Notes under the pieces: model-generated
The model's database searches: none
Seen by the model: only the letters and a program-made list of their open reading frames with translations
Told to the model about the DNA's origin: nothing
DNA from: Planctomycetota bacterium
Lineage (GTDB): Bacteria > Planctomycetota > Planctomycetia > Gemmatales > Gemmataceae
Direction: 5' to 3'
Assembly: GCA_021781415.1 (NCBI GenBank)
Contig: JAJXWW010000207.1
Location: 1 to 33,100, forward strand
Length of the DNA: 33,100 nt
In this document: positions 7,575 through 15,495 of the stretch, piece by piece
How positions within the stretch are numbered: position 1 is the stretch's first letter
Layout: each line of letters starts with the position of its first letter
Program-made: the position numbers and the translations under genes

Positions 7575-8834
7575 ATGGGGCAATCGATGGCACGCGATAA
7601 AGTTATCCTAGCGTATTCGGGCGGACTCGACACCAGCGTCATGGTCCCGTGGATCGGCGAGAAGTACAACCTGGATGTAGTCGCCTTCACGGTCGATCTC
7701 GGCCAGGGCGAGGACATCGAACGCATTCGCCAAAAGGCGCTGCGCACCGGCGCGGTCGATGCGGTGGCTCTCGACGCCCGCAATCTATTCGTCGATTGTT
7801 TCGTCTTTCCCGCCTTGATGGCCGGCGCGCTCTACGAAGGCAAATATCCTTTGGCCACGGCGCTGGGCCGACCGCTCATTGCCAAGCTCATGGTCGATGC
7901 CGCCCGCGAACACAAGGCCGTCGCCGTCGCCCACGGCTGCACCGGCAAAGGCAACGATCAAGTCCGCTTCGATGTCACGTTCCAAACGCTGGCTCCCGAT
8001 CTGAAAATCATCGCCCCGGTGCGCGAATGGAAGATGAGCCGGGACGAAGAGATCGCCTACGCCGCCAAGCACGGCATCCCCGTCGAAGCGACCAAAGAGA
8101 ATCCTTATAGCATCGACTTGAATTTGTTCGGACGCAGTTGCGAGGCCGGGGTTCTCGAAGATCCGTGGGACGAACCGCCCGCCGACGCCTTCGCCTGGAC
8201 CGTCGATCCCGCCAAGGCTCCGAATGAGCCGTTGTATCTCACGCTCGATTTCGAGCAGGGCCGACCCGTGGCGTTGGATGGTGAAAAGCTCGACGGCGCG
8301 CCGTTGATCGAGCGCTTGAACAAACTCGGCGGCCAACACGGCGTCGGTCGCATCGATCACGTCGAGAATCGCCTCGTCGGCATCAAGTCGCGGGAACTGT
8401 ACGAAGCGCCGGCGGCGGTGATCTTGCACGAGGCCCATCGAGAACTGGAATCGCTGTGTCTGAGCAAGCCGGCGCAGCGTTTCAAGACTTTGGTCTCGCA
8501 AGAATACGCGGACATGATCTATAATGGATTGTGGTTTAGCGCCTTCCATCAAGACTTGTTTGCATTCGTGGCCAGCAATCAGCGCTTTGTCGCCGGTCAA
8601 GCGCGCGTCAAGCTGTTCAAGGGCAAGGCCACGGTGGTCGGTCGCAAGAGCGAACACAGCCTCTACAGCAAGAAATTGGCGACCTACGAGAGCGGCGATA
8701 GCTTCGATCACGATGCCGCCAAGGGGTTCATTCGCTTGTTCGGGCTTAGCCAACAGACGCAAGCGCAGCGCCAGCTGCTCAAAGGCAACAAGGGGTTCGA
8801 TCTTCCGGGGCTTCTCGGTCCCGAAAGCAAATGA
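7575..8834 (+). CDS. argG: Argininosuccinate synthase
   Basis: A 419-residue enzyme that joins citrulline and aspartate with ATP to give argininosuccinate, the penultimate step of arginine synthesis. The ATP pyrophosphatase P-loop is VILAYSGGLDTSVM near the N-terminus. AVAHGCTGKGNDQVRFD and the ENPYSIDLNLFGRSCEAG block are hallmarks of the family. The length is normal. Two in-frame ATGs, at 7575 and 7587, are possible starts; the second (MARDKVILAY) matches the usual N-terminus and has a GGGG run six bases before it. The gene leads a plus-strand set of three, with gaps of 29 and 10 bases to the next two, which suggests one transcript. Confidence 0.97.
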   Translation: MGQSMARDKVILAYSGGLDTSVMVPWIGEKYNLDVVAFTVDLGQGEDIERIRQKALRTGAVDAVALDARNLFVDCFVFPALMAGALYEGKYPLATALGRPLIAKLMVDAAREHKAVAVAHGCTGKGNDQVRFDVTFQTLAPDLKIIAPVREWKMSRDEEIAYAAKHGIPVEATKENPYSIDLNLFGRSCEAGVLEDPWDEPPADAFAWTVDPAKAPNEPLYLTLDFEQGRPVALDGEKLDGAPLIERLNKLGGQHGVGRIDHVENRLVGIKSRELYEAPAAVILHEAHRELESLCLSKPAQRFKTLVSQEYADMIYNGLWFSAFHQDLFAFVASNQRFVAGQARVKLFKGKATVVGRKSEHSLYSKKLATYESGDSFDHDAAKGFIRLFGLSQQTQAQRQLLKGNKGFDLPGLLGPESK

Positions 8835-8863
8835 GGGAGCGATTTCGAAGAGGAGATCGAAGC

Positions 8864-9568
8864 ATGGGAAGCGACATGATGGATGTGGAGCAGTTGGCCG
8901 CTTACTTGCAGCGCGACGTGCGCGAAGTCGGTAAGCTGGCCAATCGCGGACATCTGCCCGGCCACAAAGTCGGCGGCCAATGGCGCTTCGCGCGCGCCGA
9001 GATCAACCAGTGGATCGAAACGCAGATGTCCACCCTGACCGAGAAGGAATTGACTCATCTCGAATCGTCCGCCGCCCACGGGATCGACGGCGAACCGTTG
9101 TTGGCCGGTTTGCTCTCCGAGGCCAGCATCGCCGTGCCCCTGTCCGCTTCGACCCGCGCCTCGGTTCTGAAGGAACTCGTCGTCCTGGCCGAGCAAACTT
9201 GGCAGGTATACGATCCCGAAGCGATCCTCGACGCCGTCCGACAGCGCGAGGAAATCGTGAGTACGGCACTGCCTTCCGGCGTGGCCGTTCCGCATCCGCG
9301 CCGTCCTCTGCCCGCTGCCCTCGGTGAATCCGTAATGGCCTACGCGCGGACGGCATCCGGCATACCTTTCGGCGCGCCGCACGGCGGACTGACCGATCTG
9401 TTCTTCCTCGTTTGTTGCCGCGACGACCGCACCCATCTCCGCGTCTTGGCCCGTCTCACGCGGCTGTTCCTGCGCCCCGATTTCCTCGACGAACTGCGCG
9501 CCGCCGAGACCCCCGCCGAATCGTTGGACAAAATCGTGGCCGCCGAGCAACAGTTACTCCAACCCTAA
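8864..9568 (+). CDS. HTH (excisionase-type) and PTS EIIA fusion regulator
   Basis: A 234-residue two-domain protein. Residues 5-55 are an excisionase/MerR-like helix-turn-helix (MDVEQLAAYLQRDVREVGKL and KVGGQWRFARAEINQWIE). Residues 80-230 are a PTS EIIA domain of the fructose/nitrogen (PtsN) class, with the phosphorylatable His144 in SGVAVPHPR and a second conserved His191. The ATG at 8864 is preceded by AGAGGAGA. Related proteins sense the phosphorylation state of a PTS chain and do not transport sugar; here the DNA-binding part suggests that state is turned into transcription control. No EIIB or EIIC gene is in the window. It lies 29 bases after argG and ten before the next gene. Confidence 0.8.
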   Translation: MGSDMMDVEQLAAYLQRDVREVGKLANRGHLPGHKVGGQWRFARAEINQWIETQMSTLTEKELTHLESSAAHGIDGEPLLAGLLSEASIAVPLSASTRASVLKELVVLAEQTWQVYDPEAILDAVRQREEIVSTALPSGVAVPHPRRPLPAALGESVMAYARTASGIPFGAPHGGLTDLFFLVCCRDDRTHLRVLARLTRLFLRPDFLDELRAAETPAESLDKIVAAEQQLLQP

Positions 9569-9578
9569 GCGCCGGCTC

Positions 9579-10709
9579 ATGGACCCACGACTGCGAGATT
9601 CGATCTCCGCCATCCACCGAGCGGGTTCTCGTTGCGTCGTGGCCGTCGCGGGCGGTGGAGCGGGAGCGCTGGGCTGGCTGCTCTCCGTGCCCGGCGGCTC
9701 GCGCAGCATCCTCGAAGCCGTCGTCCCCTACGACGAACGCAGCCTCGCGGATCTTCTCGGACATTCTCCTTCTTCTTTTTGTTCGTTGGATACCGCGCGC
9801 GCCCTGGCCCGCCGCGCGCTCGACCGCGCGGGCTGGCTGGCCCCCGGCGAACCCATCGTCGGCATCGCCTGTACCGCCAGCCTGCGCTCGGATCGACCCA
9901 AGCACGGCGACCATCGCTTCCACGTTGCCATTCAAACGCATCAACACATTTTCACACATTCGCTTACACTCATCAAGGAGGCCCGCTCCCGCAAGGAGGA
10001 AGAAATCGTTCTCGATCTCGTCTTGTTGAACGCGCTGGCCGAGGCGTTGGGACAGACCGAGCGCGTGGAAGTACCCCTGTTGCCGGGCGAGTCGATCCAT
10101 CGACAAACGCATCCCGTGGACGATGCCCTTGCCGCCCTCTTCGCGGGCCGCCTCGTCGCATTGTGTCTGGCTCCCGATGGCCGCGCGCAAGCCGACGCTC
10201 GCCGTCCGCAATTGCTACTGTCCGGTTCCTTCAATCCCCTCCACGCCGGACACCTCGCCTTGGCGAAGACCGCGGCCGAACTGACCGGCTTTCCTCCCGC
10301 CTTCGAGCTAACCGTCGTCAACGCCGACAAGCCGCCCCTTTCCTCAGAGGAAGTCCGCCGCCGCACGTCGTCCTTCACCTGGCAGGCTCCCCTATGGCTG
10401 AGCCGCGCCGCCACCTTCACCGAAAAGGCCGAGCTATTCCCCGGCTGCGTCTTCGTCGTCGGTGCCGACACCGCCGAACGCATCGTCCAACCTCGGTTCT
10501 ACGACAATAACCCGGACAATCTCGACGCCGCCCTGAATCGCCTCCGCCAACTCGCCTGCCGCTTCCTCGTCGCCGGTCGCACCGACACTAAAGGCGACTT
10601 TATAGGTCTGGATAATATTGTTGTGCCGCCCTCTCACCGCGACCTCTTCGCCGCCATCCCTTCCAACCTCTTCCGCGTCGATGTCTCTTCCACTCAATTG
10701 CGCGCGTGA
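9579..10709 (+). CDS. CinA-like amidase domain fused to a NadD-like nucleotidylyltransferase
   Basis: A 376-residue protein. Residues about 5-195 resemble the CinA C-terminal/PncC fold (VVAVAGGGAGALGWLLSVPG and IVGIACTASLRSDRPKHGDH). Residues about 208-376 are a nucleotidylyltransferase with GSFNPLHAGH at 216-225, VVGADTAERI near 293-302, and VSSTQLR at the C-terminus, the pattern of NMN/NaMN adenylyltransferases. PncC deamidates NMN and NadD adenylates NaMN, so the fusion suggests NAD salvage. However, the catalytic Ser-Thr motif of PncC (ESCTGG in active enzymes) reads AGGGAGA here, so the amidase domain may only bind ligand. It is close-packed with the upstream EIIA-fusion gene. Substrate is inferred. 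Confidence 0.8.
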   Translation: MDPRLRDSISAIHRAGSRCVVAVAGGGAGALGWLLSVPGGSRSILEAVVPYDERSLADLLGHSPSSFCSLDTARALARRALDRAGWLAPGEPIVGIACTASLRSDRPKHGDHRFHVAIQTHQHIFTHSLTLIKEARSRKEEEIVLDLVLLNALAEALGQTERVEVPLLPGESIHRQTHPVDDALAALFAGRLVALCLAPDGRAQADARRPQLLLSGSFNPLHAGHLALAKTAAELTGFPPAFELTVVNADKPPLSSEEVRRRTSSFTWQAPLWLSRAATFTEKAELFPGCVFVVGADTAERIVQPRFYDNNPDNLDAALNRLRQLACRFLVAGRTDTKGDFIGLDNIVVPPSHRDLFAAIPSNLFRVDVSSTQLRA

Positions 10710-10753
10710 GCGGAAGAAGATAAGGCATCCCGATGCAGACGTTCGGATTTGAC

Positions 10754-10782
10754 TTGACAACGGGTCGCTGTCGGATTGAGAT
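10754..10782 (+). promoter_or_regulatory. Candidate promoter with a perfect -35 box
   Basis: TTGACA at 10754-10759 is a perfect -35 hexamer. Seventeen bases later TGAGAT at 10777-10782 is only a weak -10. It lies 40-70 bases upstream of the truncated epimerase start and could drive it and, past it, the branching-enzyme genes. Confidence 0.3.
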
Positions 10783-10823
10783 GGCCCCATCTGTTTTGCC
10801 TCGGGTATTCGGAGTACCTATCG

Positions 10824-10997
10824 ATGTCGGAGCAGACCGCGGCCGGCCGAATTGTCATCGCTGGAGGAAGCGGCTTCCTGGGGCATTCGCTCGCCGCGCA
10901 TCTGACGGGTAAGGGTTGGACCGTCGTGGTCCTTTCGCGCAATCCAAGCCGAGGCGAAGGCCCTTGGCGGCATGTCCTTTGCGGGCCTGCGCGTTGA
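10824..10997 (+). pseudogene. NAD-dependent epimerase (TIGR01777/YfcH-like), N-terminal remnant
   Basis: From the ATG at 10824, with GGAG nine bases upstream, the frame reads MSEQTAAGR followed by IVIAGGSGFLGHSLAAHL and GWTVVVLSRNPS. This is the N-terminal nucleotide-binding beta-alpha-beta unit of a YfcH/SDR39-type epimerase (GGSGFLG loop). After about residue 48 (GPWRHV) the expected WDG-type continuation is missing and the frame stops within a few codons. A full protein should be around 300 residues, so about 85 per cent is gone. No further epimerase sequence was seen in the next 170 bases in any plus-strand frame, which points to a deletion and not a single frameshift. The signals ahead of it remain intact. 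Confidence 0.6.
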
Positions 10998-11167
10998 CAC
11001 ACTCCGCCGTCTCTCCATCGAATCGGGAGGTAGCGGTCCAGCCCCCAAATTTCTTGACGACCGACCGTGAGGACTCTTGCCCCAAGTGGGTCTGGTCCGT
11101 ACCCCAAACAGAGAACCTTTACGAACAACCTCCCCGGACGGACTCGGGACACCGAGGAGGCATCGCC

Positions 11168-11881
11168 ATGACAGCCGTGAACCGAGAGTTCTTTTCCAAG
11201 GTACGCAAGACCGTCGTTCCTCGACCCATCGTTCGCCAAGAGACGGACGTGCTGGGGCCTAGCGGTTCGATCCGCGCCTCGGCCGCATCCATTTACGGAC
11301 CCAATTGGTATCACGATCCCTTTCAAGACCTCATCGAGGTTTGGGACGCGGGACCGGCACTGTGTTTCAAAGACCTTTTGCCTCGCAAGAACAAATATGC
11401 GCGCGAGGGCTTGTATTTGCGACTCAGCCTCGCCTATCGAACCACGGCGAACGCCTGCGTCAACATCCGCACGTTTTCCGGGAATAACATCACGCTGCCC
11501 AACTCGGTCGAAGGGGCGATGTACGAAGATCCGTATACGCGCTACTTCGTCACCGACGATTGCACGCTGAATATCAACTCGGTCTTCCGCGACGAACGGC
11601 TGTGGCTTCAGCGCGTCGATTGGGAATGGGTCAGCTCCGAGACGATTTACGAAGACGAGTTGCCTTACGTCGCCCCCTACCTGGAACGCACGCCGGAACA
11701 GATCGAGGCGCTGTACGCCGTCCCGGAAGTGACGGACCAAACGGTGAGGGCATTCCTGCACGAAAAGATTGACGCGGACCCCGTCTTTGCCAAGCGCTGT
11801 CTGCTGCTGCTCGCCGAAGAGAAATGGCTGCACGAAGATCTCGTTGCCCTCTATGAGACGCTGAATCATGCTTCCGAGTAA
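11168..11881 (+). CDS. Unrecognised protein coupled to the branching enzyme
   Basis: A 237-residue protein with no signal peptide or membrane segment and no family I recognise. The ATG at 11168 has a strong GAGGAGG seven bases upstream; an open frame extends further left but without such a site. The middle part is rich in aromatic residues and short strands (SIYGPNWYHDPF, LYLRLSLAYRTTANACVN, RLWLQRVDWEWVS). The last third is acidic and helical (YLERTPEQIEALYAVPEVTD, LLLLAEEKWLHEDLVALYET). It overlaps the start of the branching enzyme by 14 bases, so the two are almost certainly translated together. A role in glycogen handling is suggested by this overlap only. The 170 bases before it hold no other gene that I can support. 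Confidence 0.7.
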   Translation: MTAVNREFFSKVRKTVVPRPIVRQETDVLGPSGSIRASAASIYGPNWYHDPFQDLIEVWDAGPALCFKDLLPRKNKYAREGLYLRLSLAYRTTANACVNIRTFSGNNITLPNSVEGAMYEDPYTRYFVTDDCTLNINSVFRDERLWLQRVDWEWVSSETIYEDELPYVAPYLERTPEQIEALYAVPEVTDQTVRAFLHEKIDADPVFAKRCLLLLAEEKWLHEDLVALYETLNHASE

Positions 11882-13811
11882 TCTGCCGCGAACGCCGAAC
11901 GTCGCCGAGCCGTCGCCGCCGGAATCGAAACTCGATCCGTTTCAACAGCGGTCGATCCCGGAGTTCGATCTCTATCTGTTTAATGTGGGCGAACATCGCC
12001 GCGTCCATCGTTTGCTCGGTGCCCATCTCGTCGAGGGGGGGGTGCGTTTTGCCGTCTGGGCACCCAACGCGAAGAGTGTGTCGGTCGCCGGTAGTTTCAA
12101 CGGTTGGAGCCGCGACTCCCACCCCATGCAGCGGCGCGGCAGCACCGGCGTTTGGGAGTTGTTCGTTCCCGATCTCGGCCACGGCATCTATTACAAGTTC
12201 GCCGTGTGCAAGGCCGAGGGGAATTGGGAGTATCGCGGCGATCCCTTCGCGCGCTGTCTGCAAAACGATTTGCATCGCACGCCGATTTTCGGGGAGACGT
12301 ATTATGAGTTCGAGCATCCGAAAATCACAATGTCCGATAAATTCGCCGGCCCGTTGAACATTTATGAAGTTCATCCGCTATCGTGGCGCTTCAAAGACGG
12401 TCGGCCTCTCAGCTATCTCGAATTGATCGACGAATTGGTCCCTTACGTTAAATACATGGAGTATACGCACGTCGAATTGATGGGGATTCTCGAACATCCT
12501 TACGTTCCGTCGTGGGGCTATCAGGTCATCGGCTTTTATGCGCCCACGTCGCGCTTGGGGTCGCCCACGGATTTCAAGCGGCTCATCGACGCCTTTCACC
12601 GCGAGGGCATCGGCGTCATTCTCGACGTCGTACTGGTTCACTTCCCCAACGACGCCACCGGGTTGGCCCGCTACGATAACGACGTGAATTTGTTCGAGTG
12701 TCCCATCCCGGAGCGCCGTCATACTCCGTGGGGCACTTCGTATTTCGATTTCGCGCGCAACGAAGTTAAGAGTTTCCTCATCTCGTCGCTCTTTCATTGG
12801 GTCGAAGAGTTCTACATCGACGGCTTTCGTCTCGACGCCGCCGGGCAATTTCACTATTACGAATTCGGCTCCGACGAAAAGTATGAGGCGTTCCTCCGCA
12901 AATACGGCAATTGCCACAATCCGGAGGGCTTTCGCTTCATGCAGTCGATGACTTGGGCGGTGAAGGAAGAACACAAGGAAACGCTGCTGCTGGCCGAGGA
13001 TTCGACCATCGCCAGCGGCGTGACGCGCCCCGTCGAACACGGCGGCCACGGCTTCGATTTCAAATGGGATCTCGGCTGCACCTCGCACATGATGAAGTTC
13101 TTCCGCGCTCCCTTCTCCCAGCGCGGCGCGGTGTATAACGATCTTACCTATCCCATGCTCTACCATCACACCGAGAATTTTCTCTTGCCTTTGGCCCACG
13201 ATGAAGTCGTCCACATGAAGCGCAGCATGGTGAATAAAACCGAGGATCTCGGCGAGTTCGACAAGTTCGCCAACGTCCGATTGCTCTATCTGTTGCAGTT
13301 CGGCTATCCGCAAAAAAAGCTGCTCTTCATGGGGCAAGAATTCGGGCAGAAAAGCGAATGGAGCGCCGAAGGGCCTCTGCCTTGGGATTCAACCTGGAAT
13401 CATTTCCATCGTTCGCTGCAATGGTATGTGAAGCGATTGAACGAAATATACAAGTATATTCCGGCGATGCACGAAGGCGATAATATATCCAATGGCTTCG
13501 AATGGATCGAATGCCAGAACTATCGGCAATTGATCCTCGCCTTCATCCGCTACGACCGCGACTATCGGGACATGCTCGTCTATCTCTTCAATTTATCGAA
13601 AGAGCATTTCTCCGAGTTTCGCTTGGGCGTGCCGCGCGCGGGTAAATACTATAAGATTCTCGATACCGATGCGAAAGAGTTCGGAGGCAACGGCCACAAT
13701 TGGATCGAGGAATATGAGACGACGCCGACGCCGGCCTTTCATCATCCGCATAGTTTCCGGACGAAACTATTGCCGCTGCACGGCACGATCTTCCGCGTCG
13801 TCGCGGGATGA
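11868..13811 (+). CDS. glgB: 1,4-alpha-glucan branching enzyme (GH13)
   Basis: A 647-residue cytoplasmic enzyme that makes alpha-1,6 branches in glycogen. Residues about 55-150 form the CBM48 domain (VRFAVWAPNAKSVSVAGSFN). The catalytic barrel starts near 160. Arg321 and the nucleophile Asp323 lie in DGFRLDAA, the acid/base Glu377 in LLLAEDST, and the transition-state His444-Asp445 in LAHDEVVH. LDVVLVHFPND near 252-262 and SWGYQVIGFYAPTSR near 215-229 are further landmarks. The family's more usual LDWVPxHFP reads LDVVLVHFP, so the protein is somewhat divergent but has all catalytic residues. It overlaps the preceding gene by 14 bases and ends facing hisB. No other glycogen genes are in the window. 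Confidence 0.93.
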   Translation: MLPSNLPRTPNVAEPSPPESKLDPFQQRSIPEFDLYLFNVGEHRRVHRLLGAHLVEGGVRFAVWAPNAKSVSVAGSFNGWSRDSHPMQRRGSTGVWELFVPDLGHGIYYKFAVCKAEGNWEYRGDPFARCLQNDLHRTPIFGETYYEFEHPKITMSDKFAGPLNIYEVHPLSWRFKDGRPLSYLELIDELVPYVKYMEYTHVELMGILEHPYVPSWGYQVIGFYAPTSRLGSPTDFKRLIDAFHREGIGVILDVVLVHFPNDATGLARYDNDVNLFECPIPERRHTPWGTSYFDFARNEVKSFLISSLFHWVEEFYIDGFRLDAAGQFHYYEFGSDEKYEAFLRKYGNCHNPEGFRFMQSMTWAVKEEHKETLLLAEDSTIASGVTRPVEHGGHGFDFKWDLGCTSHMMKFFRAPFSQRGAVYNDLTYPMLYHHTENFLLPLAHDEVVHMKRSMVNKTEDLGEFDKFANVRLLYLLQFGYPQKKLLFMGQEFGQKSEWSAEGPLPWDSTWNHFHRSLQWYVKRLNEIYKYIPAMHEGDNISNGFEWIECQNYRQLILAFIRYDRDYRDMLVYLFNLSKEHFSEFRLGVPRAGKYYKILDTDAKEFGGNGHNWIEEYETTPTPAFHHPHSFRTKLLPLHGTIFRVVAG

Positions 13812-13820
13812 GGGCGGCAC

Positions 13821-13847
13821 GGCGGGTCTTGCTTCGCTCGACCCGCC
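13821..13847. repeat. Perfect palindrome between convergent glgB and hisB
   Basis: GGCGGGTC at 13821-13828 and GACCCGCC at 13840-13847 are perfect eight-base arms around an 11-base loop. It sits in the 36-base gap between the convergent glgB and hisB stops and could fold from either transcript, so it may act as a shared transcription stop. There is no T tract. The motif has the look of a dispersed REP-like palindrome. Confidence 0.6.
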
Positions 13848-14435
13848 CTACAACACACCTTTTGTCGAAGGGATGCCGCGCCCCCGGGGATCGAGTTCGA
13901 CGGCTTGGCGCAGCGCCCGTGCGGCGGCCTTGAAGATGCCCTCGACCAGATGATGCGTATTGCTGCCGTGGTGGCAAACGATGTGCAGCGTCATTGCCGC
14001 GCTCGACGACACGGCGCGCCAAAACTCCTCGGCCAGCGGCGCGTTGAAGGTACCGAGCGTCTCTTTCGGCACGTCGGCGCGCCAGACGCAGAAGGGACGG
14101 CCGCTCAAGTCGATGGCCGCCGTCACGAGGGTTTCATCCATCGGCACGGTCGCATCGCCGTAGCGGCGAATGCCAGACTTGTCGCCGAGCGCCTGAGCCA
14201 AAGCCTTGCCGTAGCAGATACCCACGTCTTCGACCGTATGGTGGGCGTCGACGTGCAGATCGCCGACCGCTTGCACGGTCAAGTCGATCAGGCTGTGCCG
14301 GGCCAACAGCGTCAGCATGTGATCGAAGAAGCCGACGCCGGTGTTGATATGGGCACCGCCGCCGCCATCGAGGTCGAGCGTCAAGTCGATTTTCGTTTCG
14401 CCGGTCTCCCGGCGAATGTGCGCGGATCGAGTCAT
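13848..14435 (-). CDS. hisB: Imidazoleglycerol-phosphate dehydratase
   Basis: A 195-residue monofunctional enzyme that dehydrates imidazole glycerol phosphate in histidine synthesis. The metal-binding His clusters are present: GVGFFDHMLTLLARH and DLHVDAHHTVEDVGI in the first half, and HIVCHHGSNTHHLVEGIFKA in the second. The length is that of the stand-alone form, without the phosphatase domain seen in enteric bacteria. Its ATG lies nine bases after the hisC stop, so it is the third gene of the hisD-hisC-hisB message. The gene ends at the palindrome shared with glgB. Confidence 0.97.
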   Translation of the reverse strand: MTRSAHIRRETGETKIDLTLDLDGGGGAHINTGVGFFDHMLTLLARHSLIDLTVQAVGDLHVDAHHTVEDVGICYGKALAQALGDKSGIRRYGDATVPMDETLVTAAIDLSGRPFCVWRADVPKETLGTFNAPLAEEFWRAVSSSAAMTLHIVCHHGSNTHHLVEGIFKAAARALRQAVELDPRGRGIPSTKGVL

Positions 14436-14444
14436 GTTCGAGTC

Positions 14445-15482
14445 TCACAAGATCGCTTTGAGTTCCGCCAAAAGACGGTCGATTTCCTCGTCGGTTCCCA
14501 CCGAGATGCGCAGACCGTCGCCGTATCCTTCGTAGTTCATGTAGCGCACCAAGATCGAGCGCTGTTTCAGCTCCTCATAGATGGGTTTTAGCGCTCGATC
14601 TTCGCGCCGGCACCAGACGAAGTTCGCCTGACTCGGACAGACGTTAAAACCCAGCTCTCCGAGTGCTTTTTCCATGCGTGCCCGCGTGGCTAGAATGCGC
14701 GAGCGCGTTGCGCGAAAATAATCCTGATCCTCGATGGCCGCCGCCGCCGCTGCGAGACTCAAGACATCGCAATTATAGGAATCCTTTACCTTATATAAGT
14801 GATGGACCAGTGCCGGTTCGGCGACGGCGAAGCCAAAGCGGATACCGGCGAGCGCATACGATTTGCTGAACGAGCGCGTCACCACCACATTTTTCGTCCC
14901 GCGCCGCACCAAACCCAAGGCATTGTCCTCGGCGAAATCGGCATACGCTTCATCGACGACGAGAGGAGTATTGAACTCCTGTATGGTTGAAATAGAAACG
15001 GTCGTTCCCGAAGGCGAGTTGGGATTGGCGAGAAACGTCAGGTGCGCGCCGGTTGGGGGCCACCCCTTCGGCAAGGTCCAATCGCCGGCGAATGGGATCG
15101 TTTGAAACCGCGCTCCCTGTAAGTTCGCCAACGTCCGGTACAACAAATAGCTCGGCGTGGGGGAGACGATTAGCCCGCCCTCCGGCACGAACGCGCGGGT
15201 GAGGATCGTCAGGATGTCGTCGGAGCCGTTGCCGATCAGGATGCCATCGGGATCGAGATTCAGCACGCGCCCCGCCGCCCGTCGAAAGTGCGTGCCCAGC
15301 GGATCGGGATACTTGCGCAACCCCTCGCCGGTGAGTGCCGCGCGCACCGCTTCGAAAACGCGCGGCGACGGCGGATAGGGGTTCTCATTCGTATTCAACT
15401 TGACGACCGTCCCCTCGCGCGGTTGCTCTCCGGGCGTATAACCGGCCATGCCGCGAATACAGGGACGAAGCGATTCGATCAC
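14445..15482 (-). CDS. hisC: Histidinol-phosphate aminotransferase
   Basis: A 345-residue fold-type I PLP enzyme that moves an amino group from glutamate to imidazole acetol phosphate. KLNTNENPYPPSP at residues 28-40 is the family signature. GNGSDDIL at 84-91 contacts the cofactor phosphate, DEAYADF at 177-183 carries the aspartate that pairs with the pyridine nitrogen, and SFSKSYALAGIRFG holds the Schiff-base Lys207. The start is a GTG, supported by GAGAGG a few bases upstream. It begins 13 bases after the hisD stop. Paralogues can use aromatic amino acids, but the his context makes HisC the clear choice. Confidence 0.95.
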   Translation of the reverse strand: MIESLRPCIRGMAGYTPGEQPREGTVVKLNTNENPYPPSPRVFEAVRAALTGEGLRKYPDPLGTHFRRAAGRVLNLDPDGILIGNGSDDILTILTRAFVPEGGLIVSPTPSYLLYRTLANLQGARFQTIPFAGDWTLPKGWPPTGAHLTFLANPNSPSGTTVSISTIQEFNTPLVVDEAYADFAEDNALGLVRRGTKNVVVTRSFSKSYALAGIRFGFAVAEPALVHHLYKVKDSYNCDVLSLAAAAAAIEDQDYFRATRSRILATRARMEKALGELGFNVCPSQANFVWCRREDRALKPIYEELKQRSILVRYMNYEGYGDGLRISVGTDEEIDRLLAELKAIL

Positions 15483-15495
15483 AATAGGCCTCTCT

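Noticed and set aside
10994..11022. TTGACA at 10994 as a promoter for the glgB pair
   Set aside because: No acceptable -10 hexamer lies 16-18 bases downstream.
10694..11869. A 391-codon open frame on the minus strand opposite the unknown gene before glgB
   Set aside because: It is antisense to a gene with a strong ribosome site and coupling to glgB, has no start signal or recognisable motif, and is what GC-rich coding DNA produces on its other strand.
13821..13847. Classic intrinsic terminator
   Set aside because: The hairpin is strong but no T tract follows on either strand, so only a repeat with possible stop activity is claimed.
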